From: Clostridia bacterium
Lineage (GTDB): Bacteria; Bacillota_A; Clostridia; Oscillospirales; UBA929
Assembly: GCA_026001245.1 (NCBI GenBank)
Contig: BNZR01000011.1
Span: 1-28,695, forward strand
DNA length: 28,695 bases
Direction of reading: 5' to 3'
Below, piece after piece: positions 20,617 through 28,687 of this stretch (its first letter is position 1; the number at the start of each line of letters is the position of its first letter). Both the position numbers and the translations under genes were made by a program. Below the pieces are notes generated by a model. It did no database searches, was not told where the DNA came from, and saw nothing but the letters and a program-made list of their open reading frames with translations.

Positions 20617-21608
20617 AGCCTGTCCCTCCGAATCATAACGCCTTTCATATACTCCGAATCATTGTGGAAGTGTGCAACTACGGCTTTTTCGTCTTTCGTA
20701 CAGCCAATTAGCAGCTTGATTTCAGAGTCTCTTTTCAGCAAGTCCACCGTACAAATCACCGCATCACACTTTGCATCCAAAAGACTGCCGCACCACACAT
20801 CAATCCCGCCACCGTCCATCGAGGTAGTGTCCTTCAAGTAGCCGTAGTCCAGCGGATAAATAAAATCATAATGTGGGTGCTTTGTGCCTTTAGGACGGTC
20901 AATGACAATCTCGGATTGCAGGATAAGCGTATCAATGGCTGACCAAAAAGCTACGTCCTGCGGTATCCACTTATGCCCGTCCGGGTACATTTCTTTCAAA
21001 GCAGACAACAGCCAATACCGCTGTTCATCGTTCATTTCAGGAAAAGTCACATCAAAATCCTGTTGATACCCCTCTCGCTCGGTGTCGGTAGATTTGTAGA
21101 GCAAAATCAATTCCGGCGCAAGATAGGGCAACTCACCATACTGCATTATTGCCTTGTTCATCGGCAACGCAACTGCGGGATTCCGTGCATATAAGAAATT
21201 CTCGTCGTTTTTATCATTGAACAAAAACTCAATGAAGTTTAGCTTGCTTTGTCCGCTGTGGTCAAAATCCAATCGAAACATATCCGACTCTTCCGCTGGT
21301 GAAAGCGCGACGAGTTCACAATTGTCTTTGAAACAGAAAATGTTGCGCTTTATTTTTCTCTGGTCGGCGACATTTGTAATTCGGTGCGCCATACCGCCAC
21401 CACACATCTCAAAAACCTGCCAGCCCAGCGATTGCATATACAGGATAATTCTATCCCTGTCTTGCCAAAAGACCGACACATCAATGTCGCCGTGGTTGCG
21501 GACAGTCTTATTCAGAAACAGCTCTATCGCATAGCCACCGCAAAAGGCGTATTCTAAGCCGCCATCGCGTAACAGGTTGTTTGCTTCGGTGAGTAGTGGA
21601 TGAATCAT
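20613..21608 (-). CDS. Nucleotidyltransferase - inorganic-pyrophosphatase-like fusion
   Basis: A 331-residue fusion. Residues 1-215 have a nucleotidyltransferase fold of the drug-adenylyltransferase type: CGGYAIELFLNKTVRNHGDIDVSVFWQDRD, where the GG and DxD (41, 43) form the metal site. Residues about 234-331 resemble a soluble pyrophosphatase: IDRPKGTKHPHYDF, YPLDYGYLKDTTS, and MDGGGIDVW in place of the usual DGDPLDV, so one metal/base Asp is replaced by Gly. The ATG at 21608 follows GGAGG by eight bases and overlaps the upstream stop by 4 nt. If active, the second domain could remove pyrophosphate made by the first and pull the transfer forward. Function is inferred. Confidence 0.82.
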   Translation of the reverse strand: MIHPLLTEANNLLRDGGLEYAFCGGYAIELFLNKTVRNHGDIDVSVFWQDRDRIILYMQSLGWQVFEMCGGGMAHRITNVADQRKIKRNIFCFKDNCELVALSPAEESDMFRLDFDHSGQSKLNFIEFLFNDKNDENFLYARNPAVALPMNKAIMQYGELPYLAPELILLYKSTDTEREGYQQDFDVTFPEMNDEQRYWLLSALKEMYPDGHKWIPQDVAFWSAIDTLILQSEIVIDRPKGTKHPHYDFIYPLDYGYLKDTTSMDGGGIDVWCGSLLDAKCDAVICTVDLLKRDSEIKLLIGCTKDEKAVVAHFHNDSEYMKGVMIRRDRL

Positions 21609-22552
21609 GACAATTCCTCCCGCATTCGCTCCACGAACCACAGATATTCCTCATAGCTCTCATACGGTGGTGGATCAGATGTAATATGTAAATCCATCGA
21701 CATACTTGGAAAATCATCGTCCAAATAGCGCGGACAAAGATGAATATGCAAATGCGCCCCGGAATTGCTGTGCATCTCGTAGTTGATTTTCACTGCGCCC
21801 GTCACCTTGCGCAAAGCCGCACCCACCCGCTGGACTTCGCTCATAAATGCGGTCATATCTTCAGGCGGCATATCCTCAAAGTTGACGAAATGCTCACGTG
21901 GCATAACATACATCTTGCCGAACAGCCGCCCTTGACCGGGATACTCGCCGCAAATCCAAACGCAATCATTTATGGCAATGTCTGTCTGGTCATCCGGCAT
22001 TGGGTCGTTTTTGCAGACTGGGCAAAGCTCCTTTTGCGATTGCCGCACATAGCGAGGGAAGTCATAATGAAAACTCTTTCCGCGCTTTTCGGCTGATAAA
22101 TCCGCTGTCATACGGCAAAATGTGAGACCTTTCTTCCCGATGATGCTTTTTTCTGTTTCCATAAAACCAAACTTGCGGTATAAATTCTTGGCCGGAATGC
22201 CCGGCTCATAACCATCAGGATGGGTCACAACGGTGATGGGATTTTTGTGATTAAGCTGGCGCAGAGCTGTTTGCAGCAAACTGCTGCCAACGCCACGCTT
22301 ATCATATTTAGCAGACACACCCAACCATTCAATGCTGTTTTTGTTGCGGGAAAATCCAATGAAGCCCATGTTTGCGCCGCTCATATAGTCCACGGCGGTC
22401 AGAGCTTCATATTCGCTTATCCATTTTTGAGTATCGTGTATAAACTCCTGATCTTTTCCCATATTATCAGGATGCCGGAATATTGGAGAAAGCTCAGTAG
22501 CCAGCGCATACCACGCGGGTAGGTCTGCCTCTGTTGTCCAGCGAATTAACAT
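21605..22552 (-). CDS. GNAT - HIT domain fusion
   Basis: A 315-residue fusion. Residues 1-150 are a GNAT domain: IEWLGVSAKYDKRGVGSSLLQTALRQL with the R-G-V-G-S acetyl-CoA loop and AKNLYRKFGFMETEKS. Residues about 165-315 are a HIT (histidine triad) domain, with a zinc-type CPVC pair (177-180), RLFGKMYVMPREHFVNFEDMPPED and the active triad HLHIHLCPR (His267, 269, 271). HIT proteins hydrolyse nucleotide-linked compounds such as adenylylated or nucleotidyl amines. Next to an adenylyltransferase-like gene this is suggestive. It overlaps the methyltransferase gene by 7 nt. Domains are clear; the substrate is not. Confidence 0.9.
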   Translation of the reverse strand: MLIRWTTEADLPAWYALATELSPIFRHPDNMGKDQEFIHDTQKWISEYEALTAVDYMSGANMGFIGFSRNKNSIEWLGVSAKYDKRGVGSSLLQTALRQLNHKNPITVVTHPDGYEPGIPAKNLYRKFGFMETEKSIIGKKGLTFCRMTADLSAEKRGKSFHYDFPRYVRQSQKELCPVCKNDPMPDDQTDIAINDCVWICGEYPGQGRLFGKMYVMPREHFVNFEDMPPEDMTAFMSEVQRVGAALRKVTGAVKINYEMHSNSGAHLHIHLCPRYLDDDFPSMSMDLHITSDPPPYESYEEYLWFVERMREELS

Positions 22553-23319
22553 TGCGGTTTCCTCCCTAAATACATCGTGATTTTATCATATAGGGTTATG
22601 CTGTTCCCCGCATTCAAAATCACTTCTCTAATGCCGTTGAAAAACATAGATTTGTCTGGTTCTTCCAGCGATAAATGGTCAGAATGAGTGCCGATGAGAG
22701 CAACATATTCATCGGCTGTATATGTTCTCGTTTTGTGATAAAAACGGCAATCCAAGTCGATGAACCCGTATTTTTCACGGGCTTCATAATCCAAATGGCA
22801 AGTGTATGGTGTTGCAGGATGAAAATATGCGGAATATACCTCTTGAATCTGTGAAAACAAAGGCTCGTCCGTATACCCGCCGCCTGGACGGGTGTCGGGG
22901 CGCATCATGAACATCGCAAAAGCACCACCGCTTTTCAAAAGGTCATATGCTTTGGGGTACCCGATTTCTTCCGGTATCCATTGAAAAGCGGCAGCTGAAT
23001 AAATCAAATCAAACCGCTCTGCGCCAAAATCATAGGTCTCAAAATCGGCGTTCGCGATATGAAAATTATCATAGCCGCTATATTTATCCTTGAGAACAGC
23101 TGTAAAGTTTTCGCCAAGCTCAACCGCAAGGTAGGAACACCCCGTCTTCAAGATAGGTTCGGTTGCTTGCCCCGTTCCGGGACCAACTTCAAGAGCGGTC
23201 TTTCCGGGAGCGAGATTAGCGTAGTCAATTAGGTCGGCGAACAACTCCTCACAATAGCGAGGACGCCACTTGTCGAACTCATCGGGAATACTATCGAATA
23301 TTTTTCTGAAATCTGCCAT
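22546..23319 (-). CDS. Class I SAM-dependent methyltransferase
   Basis: A 257-residue Rossmann-fold methyltransferase. The motif I GKTALEVGPGTGQATEPI (about residues 39-56) binds SAM, AVELGENF supplies the acidic ribose contact, and FDLIYSAAAFQWIPEEIGYPKAYDLLKSGGAFAMFM covers motifs II and III in the form of Methyltransf_11/25 small-molecule enzymes. A short C-terminal substrate domain follows (TYTADEYVALIGTHSDHLSL). It follows the 150-aa GNAT gene by 9 nt and overlaps the GNAT-HIT gene. Methyl acceptor unknown. Confidence 0.92.
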   Translation of the reverse strand: MADFRKIFDSIPDEFDKWRPRYCEELFADLIDYANLAPGKTALEVGPGTGQATEPILKTGCSYLAVELGENFTAVLKDKYSGYDNFHIANADFETYDFGAERFDLIYSAAAFQWIPEEIGYPKAYDLLKSGGAFAMFMMRPDTRPGGGYTDEPLFSQIQEVYSAYFHPATPYTCHLDYEAREKYGFIDLDCRFYHKTRTYTADEYVALIGTHSDHLSLEEPDKSMFFNGIREVILNAGNSITLYDKITMYLGRKPQC

Positions 23320-23328
23320 TTCGCCCTC

Positions 23329-23781
23329 CTATGTATCCATGCGGATGAGGTTTTCATCCAGCGTCTTATTCCTGTAATTCAAGTCCTCTCGTGTGATAAA
23401 TCCGAGCCGTTCCCAAAAGCCATTACCAAGCTCATTGCTGGCGAAAACCACAAGCGCGGCTTTGGTGATGTCCTCGTTTTGCAAGGCAGCTACGGCGGCG
23501 TTTACAAGCGCAGCGCCGATTCCTTTTTTACGTTCTGACACCTTCACGGCGGTATGGTGGATATAGCCCCGCCGCCCATCATGTCCGCAGAGGATAATGC
23601 CGATGATTTCCGCATTGTCATTTTCAGCAACAAAACAGGTGGTAGGGTTGCGCTTTAAGTATCTGGCGATGCCGTCCCTTGAATCGTCAAGATTGTTCAG
23701 CCCCATACCCGGCGTGTTCGTCCAAAGGCGATACACGCTGTCATAGTCGGAAACGGTCATAGTGCGAATTTTAATGCTCAT
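23329..23781 (-). CDS. GNAT N-acetyltransferase
   Basis: A 150-residue single-domain acetyltransferase: IKIRTMTVSDYDSVYRLW at the start, GIILCGHDGRRGYIHHTAVKVSERKKGIGAALVNAAVAAL with a K-x-G-I-G-A acetyl-CoA loop, and ALVVFASNELGNGFWERLGFITRED at the end. Typical length. It overlaps the 2H phosphoesterase stop by 4 nt and is separated from the methyltransferase by 9 nt. The second of five GNAT domains in this stretch, counted along transcription; the substrate is unknown. Confidence 0.92.
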   Translation of the reverse strand: MSIKIRTMTVSDYDSVYRLWTNTPGMGLNNLDDSRDGIARYLKRNPTTCFVAENDNAEIIGIILCGHDGRRGYIHHTAVKVSERKKGIGAALVNAAVAALQNEDITKAALVVFASNELGNGFWERLGFITREDLNYRNKTLDENLIRMDT

Positions 23782-24290
23782 ATCTTCGCCCCCAATCTGA
23801 TTTGCCCTATATACCGTGTCGGGAAAAATTCATAAATCGACACCGATTCTATGCGAGAGGCAAACGCTCGAAAGCTCTGCGCCAGAAGCGGCACAGCTTT
23901 CAATATATTATCCGGCTCATCCAAAAGAATCGTTCCGTGTGCCGTCCACGGCGTATAACCGTGACCACAGCCAGGAAACAATTTGCTTTGCAGTTCCAGC
24001 AGTTCAAAGTTCATGTTCGGCTCCAAAAAAAGTACATTTGAGCCGAACAGCCCTATGTGATCCATGCGAAATTCAATCGGTGTAGAGTTGGCACAAATTT
24101 CCTCCGTTTTTTCAACGATGTCAGCTTCGCGCTCAGTTTCAACATCACCGAGCGTGAAATGATAGGGAATATCCTTGGTTTGCTGACCGACCAATCCTTT
24201 TGCAGTCAGAATTTCGTAATACCCCGCCATGCGTTGCTGTGTGTCCTCATCAAAGACCGCCAACAAATATGTGCGCTTATCTGCCATCAT
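23778..24290 (-). CDS. 2H phosphoesterase (2'-5' RNA ligase-like)
   Basis: A 170-residue protein with the two His-x-Thr/Ser motifs of the 2H family: HFTLGD near residue 44 and HGTILL near residue 117. The flanking hydrophobic segments (YLLAVFDEDTQQRMAGYYEIL, ESVSIYEFF) fit the family's bilobal fold. Such enzymes open cyclic phosphates or 2'-5' linkages in nucleotides or tRNA fragments. Two adjacent Met codons exist; the second, at 24287, is better spaced from AGGTGA. It overlaps both neighbours. Confidence 0.85.
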   Translation of the reverse strand: MMADKRTYLLAVFDEDTQQRMAGYYEILTAKGLVGQQTKDIPYHFTLGDVETEREADIVEKTEEICANSTPIEFRMDHIGLFGSNVLFLEPNMNFELLELQSKLFPGCGHGYTPWTAHGTILLDEPDNILKAVPLLAQSFRAFASRIESVSIYEFFPTRYIGQIRLGAKI

Positions 24291-25126
24291 TGATCACCTG
24301 CTTCCTTCACAAAAATAATCTCATACTCGCCATCCGGTTGCACGAACCCGCCGACAGAGCGGTAACCCAAGCGGGTGTAAAAATGCTGCGCCGACTCGTT
24401 TTGTTGGGTGGAAGTCATCAGCGTTTTATAACCCTTCGCCCGCATCTCGTTCTCCCAATATTCAGTGAGTTGCTTACCGTAACCCTCGCCGCGATGCTCT
24501 GGCAGGAGGAACAACATATTCATGAACGGCGTGTTATCCCAAAACAAGCTCCACCGCAGCCATCCCACAAATTCCTCGCCGTCATAAGCGACATAGACCT
24601 CGCCGCGTTCAATCTTTTGCGCCAGCACATCAGCGGCAATATGATGGTCGTGCTGGGTAAGGATGGCTAAATCCTCAGTCGTGGCTGGTCGTATTGTCAG
24701 ACCGCTTTCATCGGGAATCAATTCGCTTTCCGCAAGCCGCTGAAATTCCTGCGCCATCCATTCATCGTCCGCCGATTTACTTTTGGTGAGTTCGAAAATG
24801 ATAACCGGCTCGTCATTGTATGTGTCCATTCTTGCCGGAATGGAGTATGTGCCACCATGTGACCAGTTCATCTTTTCACAAATCAAGTCGTAAAACTTGA
24901 TCCATTTCACCTTTTTGGCGCGCACTTCGTGGCTGGTGCAATTCCGGCGCCAAGGTGTCAAGTCACCCTCGTTTCCGCTGCATTCTTTCACGAAAAGGAT
25001 GCCGTTACTGAAGTTGTGCCAAAATTGTACATACTCCGCATCCGGCAACAGCTTCATACAAGCTGCGTTAAAGGTGAAATTCTTCGGGCTGATTTTGAGT
25101 GTCGGCTGGCTGGGTAAAAAGTTCAT
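24287..25126 (-). CDS. GNAT acetyltransferase with unknown N-terminal domain
   Basis: A 279-residue protein. The C-terminal half (about 141-279) is a GNAT: SGLTIRPATTEDLAILTQ, FMNMLFLLPEHRGEGYGKQLTEYWENEM with the R-G-E-G-Y-G loop, and NESAQHFYTRLGYRSVGGF. The N-terminal 130 residues (LKISPKNFTFNAACMKLLPDAEYVQFWHN, WRRNCTSHEVRAKKVKWIKFYDLICEKM) are not a GNAT; they look like a small stand-alone domain found in other Clostridial proteins, of unknown role. The gene begins 18 nt after the stop of the AlbA/HATPase gene and overlaps the 2H gene's ATG-ATG start. It is the first gene of the overlapping GNAT-rich run. Confidence 0.8.
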   Translation of the reverse strand: MNFLPSQPTLKISPKNFTFNAACMKLLPDAEYVQFWHNFSNGILFVKECSGNEGDLTPWRRNCTSHEVRAKKVKWIKFYDLICEKMNWSHGGTYSIPARMDTYNDEPVIIFELTKSKSADDEWMAQEFQRLAESELIPDESGLTIRPATTEDLAILTQHDHHIAADVLAQKIERGEVYVAYDGEEFVGWLRWSLFWDNTPFMNMLFLLPEHRGEGYGKQLTEYWENEMRAKGYKTLMTSTQQNESAQHFYTRLGYRSVGGFVQPDGEYEIIFVKEAGDQ

Positions 25127-25144
25127 AACAGTATTTTCCTTTCC

Positions 25145-26611
25145 TTACGCCTGCGGATTCAGCCGATAGGTGCGGTTTCGGTTGCCACCCTCGGATAAAA
25201 CAATACCGTCCTCGACAAGTTGCGATAACAGCACCCTGACACGCGCGCCGGTGACACCGAATAAATCGGCTAATTCTGCGGCTTTACAGACCTCATGCCT
25301 GGTCAAATACTCTACGATTTGCTGTTTTTGCTTGTCGCTTATCGCAAGTTTTTCTTTATCGCTACTTTTTATCGCAACTTTTTTGCTTGCCGATTGCGAT
25401 AAAACAAGCGATAAAACGGTTCTGTCGGGATTGAATTTTTCTTCCAGCGTCGGTTCCTGCCAACCTTGCGCCTTCCACACATGATAGATGTTGGGAATGC
25501 CGCTGCCGGCGCGTTCGCCGATGCTGAGCATATTAAACAGCTTGAACAGTGTGAAATTTCGCGGGTCGGACATCCCGCCGCCCAAAGCGTCGGCAATGCT
25601 GATACGAAGCCCGCCGGGGTTGGCGATGGTAATGCTTTGCGGCCGCCGATGGATCACCAAGCCCTGTGTATCATAATAATTGGCGTGAATCAACGAATTG
25701 GCAAGCGCCTCGCGGAGTGCCTTGTGAACAGGCGTGTCGTCTATGCGCGTCATCCCTTCCAGTTTGAAGGGCGTTTTTACTTCCTGTGTGATTCGGCTGC
25801 AAACGCGAAAGTAGAAATCAAAAAGATTTCCGCTCCAATCGCCGAGATTGGAAACAATGCGATCTGTCCAGCGTGTCGTCTCATCGTCATGCTCCTGATA
25901 GTCCAGAAAATAGGCGGGATACTCCTTGACGATTTCATATTCAAATCCGAACATCAGCACCCCGGCAGCGGTTGGATGAAGCGCCCCGTCCTCGGTGCGT
26001 CCGATGCATCCCAGCTTTTGCAAAAATTCCATCGGCTCAAGTTTCTCCCAAACATGAACCGGGCGAATATTCTGCAAGCGGGTGCGATAACGCCGGACAC
26101 TTTCATAATCGAAAGCGTTCAAATCAAGCTGTTCCAAAACCCGTGAATCCTGCGGAATGTTTGATTGATCGCGCATCATATTGCGAACCTCATCCCTGGT
26201 GCAATGGTAGTCACCCTCGCCATTTCTGCGGAAAGAACCGACAAATGGATCGGAGCCGATATAGACGGGCTTGTCCGTGCGGTTAGCGCGCGGAACTTCT
26301 ATGACAACGATACTCTTGCCATCCACCGTTTCAATGCGGACATCCTTGTTTGTGAGGATATTGACATTGACGACCTGGCGGTTGTTGATGCCATTCCAAA
26401 AATCGATCACCAATTTATCCGCATCGGGCAAGTCCACTGCACGAAGGGATTTGTCTTCCAACTCCTCCACACCCAGCAGAATGACGCCACCGTTGCTGTT
26501 CGCAAAGGAAGAATACGTGTCCCACAGGCTTTTCGGAAGCCCGCCCAACGCTTTTTTTGCTTCAAGGCGATTGCCTTCACGGTATCCGTCCAATTCGCTT
26601 AACTGCAGCAT
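25145..26611 (-). CDS. AlbA_2/Schlafen-type protein with HATPase and winged-helix ends
   Basis: A 488-residue regulator-like protein. The N-terminal AlbA_2 region (about 15-130) has REGNRLEAKKALGGLPKSLWDTYSSFANSNGGVILLGVEE and PVYIGSDPFVGSFRRNGEGDYHCTRDEV. A GHKL-type ATPase region follows (about 285-370: HKALREALANSLIHANY, SITIANPGGLRISIADAL, and GERAGSGIPNIYHVWKAQGW). A C-terminal winged helix lies at about 420-480 (KQQIVEYLTRHEVCKAAELADLFGVTGARVRVLLSQLVEDG). The true start is ATG 26611, one base after the XRE stop, with GGAGG inside the XRE end; the longer frame is out-of-frame XRE sequence. Often linked to stress or phage-defence loci. Confidence 0.85.
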   Translation of the reverse strand: MLQLSELDGYREGNRLEAKKALGGLPKSLWDTYSSFANSNGGVILLGVEELEDKSLRAVDLPDADKLVIDFWNGINNRQVVNVNILTNKDVRIETVDGKSIVVIEVPRANRTDKPVYIGSDPFVGSFRRNGEGDYHCTRDEVRNMMRDQSNIPQDSRVLEQLDLNAFDYESVRRYRTRLQNIRPVHVWEKLEPMEFLQKLGCIGRTEDGALHPTAAGVLMFGFEYEIVKEYPAYFLDYQEHDDETTRWTDRIVSNLGDWSGNLFDFYFRVCSRITQEVKTPFKLEGMTRIDDTPVHKALREALANSLIHANYYDTQGLVIHRRPQSITIANPGGLRISIADALGGGMSDPRNFTLFKLFNMLSIGERAGSGIPNIYHVWKAQGWQEPTLEEKFNPDRTVLSLVLSQSASKKVAIKSSDKEKLAISDKQKQQIVEYLTRHEVCKAAELADLFGVTGARVRVLLSQLVEDGIVLSEGGNRNRTYRLNPQA

Positions 26612-26612
26612 C

Positions 26613-26843
26613 TTATTTTTCCTCCTTCTCGTCTGTCTCGTCCTCGCGCGACAGTTCCATGATTTCGGTGATGTCACAATCCATCGCCTTGCAAATTCTG
26701 ACCAGCACATCGGTCGTGACATTTTCACCCTTGCCGAGCTTGGCGATAGAAGCGGTGCTGATCCCTGTTCTATCCCGCAATTCGCGCTTGCTCATCTTCT
26801 TGTCCAGCATCAAATGCCAGAGCTTGTTATAACTGATTATCAT
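26613..26843 (-). CDS. XRE-family HTH regulator (Cro/C1 type)
   Basis: A 76-residue single-domain regulator: MIISYNKLWHLMLDKKMSKRELRDRTGISTASIAKLGKGENVTTDVLVRICKAMDCDITEIMEL, a full helix-turn-helix with the ISTASIAKL recognition helix, then an acidic tail. AAAAGGAGGCG precedes the ATG. It lies upstream of the AlbA/HATPase gene with its own promoter, and probably controls that pair. Distinct from the Rad50-like gene, which ends 62 bp upstream. Confidence 0.92.
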   Translation of the reverse strand: MIISYNKLWHLMLDKKMSKRELRDRTGISTASIAKLGKGENVTTDVLVRICKAMDCDITEIMELSREDETDEKEEK

Positions 26844-26878
26844 TTGGACGCCTCCTTTTCGCTTGTCCCCTTGGGTTC

Positions 26879-26887
26879 ATTATACCA
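26879..26887 (-). promoter_or_regulatory. Extended -10 promoter of the XRE/AlbA operon
   Basis: Minus-strand TGG-TATAAT, an extended -10, lies 36 bases upstream of the XRE start. The -35 region is poor. As the following genes have short gaps or overlaps, this promoter could feed the run down to at least 17011, about 10 kb, unless internal promoters exist. Confidence 0.6.
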
Positions 26888-26905
26888 AATCCAACCACTC
26901 ATCCA

Positions 26906-28687
26906 TTATCGCACTCCATTCAAAAATCCGTACCGTCCCTGCCCGGCATCCTTGGTGAACCGAATCACATTCGCCGTTTCATAACCCAAACGGGGAATAT
27001 CGTTCTCCACAATGATAATTTGCCCATGTTCCTGATGGTCAATCAGATACTGGAACAAAGCGGCTTTCATGCTGTCTGACGCTTCATCGCTGACTTTTTC
27101 TTTCAAGGAAAGAATCGGCGAATCCACAATCAGCAGCCTTGGCGAAAACTTGCCGTGTTCACCGAGGTATTCCATCATCGCAATGGCCAGCACCGTGTTG
27201 AGAAACGCCCGATATCCTTTACCGAAAGAATCCTTCAAGTTGCCGTTGACTACGATGTCAAATTCCTTCTGGCTGAAATATACCGAACTGAACCCCTCGT
27301 ATTTACACGCTTTCAGCAGCCGGGCAAGGATTTCATCTATCGCTGCCCGCATCTTATCGTCAAAATGGCTCTTGATGTCAAACTGCGATTGTGACGATTC
27401 CTCCTCATTTTCCACAGCAAAAAGCTCGCTTTGCATACTGATTTCAAACTGGTGGATGACGGCCACTTCATTATGAACTTCGATAGCCCTGCGATAGTCC
27501 GCCAGCATCTGCTTGAGTAGTGCCACTCTCGGCTTGAGTTCACCGCCCACCAAGGCCTCTACGCCGGAACGCTCAGCCGTGCGTTTGTCAATCTCCTCCG
27601 CCAAAACCGCCCGCTCAGACACAAGGTCGCTTTCGGCTTCGGATAAATCCTTCAGTTGGAGCTGGATTCGTTCAGCCTCCGCGCGGGAAGCCTCCACATA
27701 GGAATGCTCGTGATGCTCGGTGATTTCGCCGTCGCAGAACGGACATTTTGCGTTTGCGGGCAAATCACCCTTGTGAACCTCGCCTTCCACAATGAAGGTG
27801 AGCCGTTTGATGTCTGCATTGTATTGGGTGCGGAGCGCAAGAATACGGTTGTGCAGCGTGTTGCACTCGGCCAGCTGCTCGTTGAAGTCGTAAATTTCTC
27901 GCATAAGTGAGCGGCTACGTTCAATGGCATCCGCAATCTGCCGCTCGGTAACGGCAATCTCATCGATGAGTTCCTCTACCTTTGCCTGTAGGCTTTGCGT
28001 GTCCGTCACCGTGAGTTCGTCCAGTTCGCCAACCCGCTGCGCCATTGTTTCCAGCCGTTTATTGATGTAAGCGATAACCGCTTTTTTCTTGGCTTCCTTG
28101 ATTTTCTTTTCTTCCTTCGGATCTGTCTCCTCGTAATTCAACCCGGTCATCAGATACAGCAAGGCGGAGAGGGATGCCGTTTTCTGCGTATCGTGCCGCG
28201 AAACCAGTATCGGTTCTGTTTGGAATACATTGGATTCGTTAATCAATATGGCGTGGAGAAAGCTCCGCAAGCCCAGTCGCTGTTTTTCAAAGCGGCTGTT
28301 TTTTATGATGCTTGGCGTTTCCGGTATGCCTACCAAGGCAAGCCAGACATCGCTGATGTTGTTTTTTGTACCGTCAATGCTGTATGTGCCGGATTCAATA
28401 TCCTTTACCATGCTGACGACCGAGATTTTCTTGGCGTCTACTTTGCGCTCAAAAGAAACCGTTCCACCGTCTTTTATTTGCACTACTGCCTTTACCGTAT
28501 CGTACCCAGCATTCTGGGCAAGTCGGATTTTTTTACTGCCAAACAAGAAGTCGAGACATTCGATGACATAGCTTTTCCCCGTGTTGGAGGGACCGCAGAC
28601 GATGTTCAGCCCATCGGTAAAGTCAAGCGTGGATGGTTCGTTTCCGCCGCCGCTGACAATGATTTTTTTGATATAGAAATCAGCCAT
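26906..28687 (-). CDS. Rad50/SMC-like ABC ATPase with zinc hook (ABC-3C-like)
   Basis: A 593-residue ABC-type ATPase. Walker A is GPSNTGKS (32-39), followed by YVIECLDFLFGSKKIR. Two coiled-coil stretches (about 190-290 and 325-410) flank a CPFC zinc hook (C315, C318). The second head carries GKGYRAFLNTVLAIAMMEYLG (489-509, in place of the signature), Walker B PRLLIVDSP (516-524) and a switch-like IIIVENDIP. The coils are short compared with true Rad50. This fits ATPases of ABC three-component (ABC-3C) and DUF3732-type conflict systems. The ATG at 28687 lacks a strong ribosome binding site and follows TGAGATAA, so it may be coupled to an upstream gene beyond the window. Confidence 0.85.
   Translation of the reverse strand: MADFYIKKIIVSGGGNEPSTLDFTDGLNIVCGPSNTGKSYVIECLDFLFGSKKIRLAQNAGYDTVKAVVQIKDGGTVSFERKVDAKKISVVSMVKDIESGTYSIDGTKNNISDVWLALVGIPETPSIIKNSRFEKQRLGLRSFLHAILINESNVFQTEPILVSRHDTQKTASLSALLYLMTGLNYEETDPKEEKKIKEAKKKAVIAYINKRLETMAQRVGELDELTVTDTQSLQAKVEELIDEIAVTERQIADAIERSRSLMREIYDFNEQLAECNTLHNRILALRTQYNADIKRLTFIVEGEVHKGDLPANAKCPFCDGEITEHHEHSYVEASRAEAERIQLQLKDLSEAESDLVSERAVLAEEIDKRTAERSGVEALVGGELKPRVALLKQMLADYRRAIEVHNEVAVIHQFEISMQSELFAVENEEESSQSQFDIKSHFDDKMRAAIDEILARLLKACKYEGFSSVYFSQKEFDIVVNGNLKDSFGKGYRAFLNTVLAIAMMEYLGEHGKFSPRLLIVDSPILSLKEKVSDEASDSMKAALFQYLIDHQEHGQIIIVENDIPRLGYETANVIRFTKDAGQGRYGFLNGVR

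Noticed and set aside
25466..26146. A 226-residue + strand frame opposite the AlbA/HATPase gene
   Set aside because: It is a shadow of the well-supported minus-strand gene, with no family motifs and no ribosome binding site.
26612..26728. N-terminal extension of 39 residues for the AlbA/HATPase gene
   Set aside because: The extension is the XRE gene read in another frame. The ATG at 26611 has a GGAGG site and begins the conserved domain.
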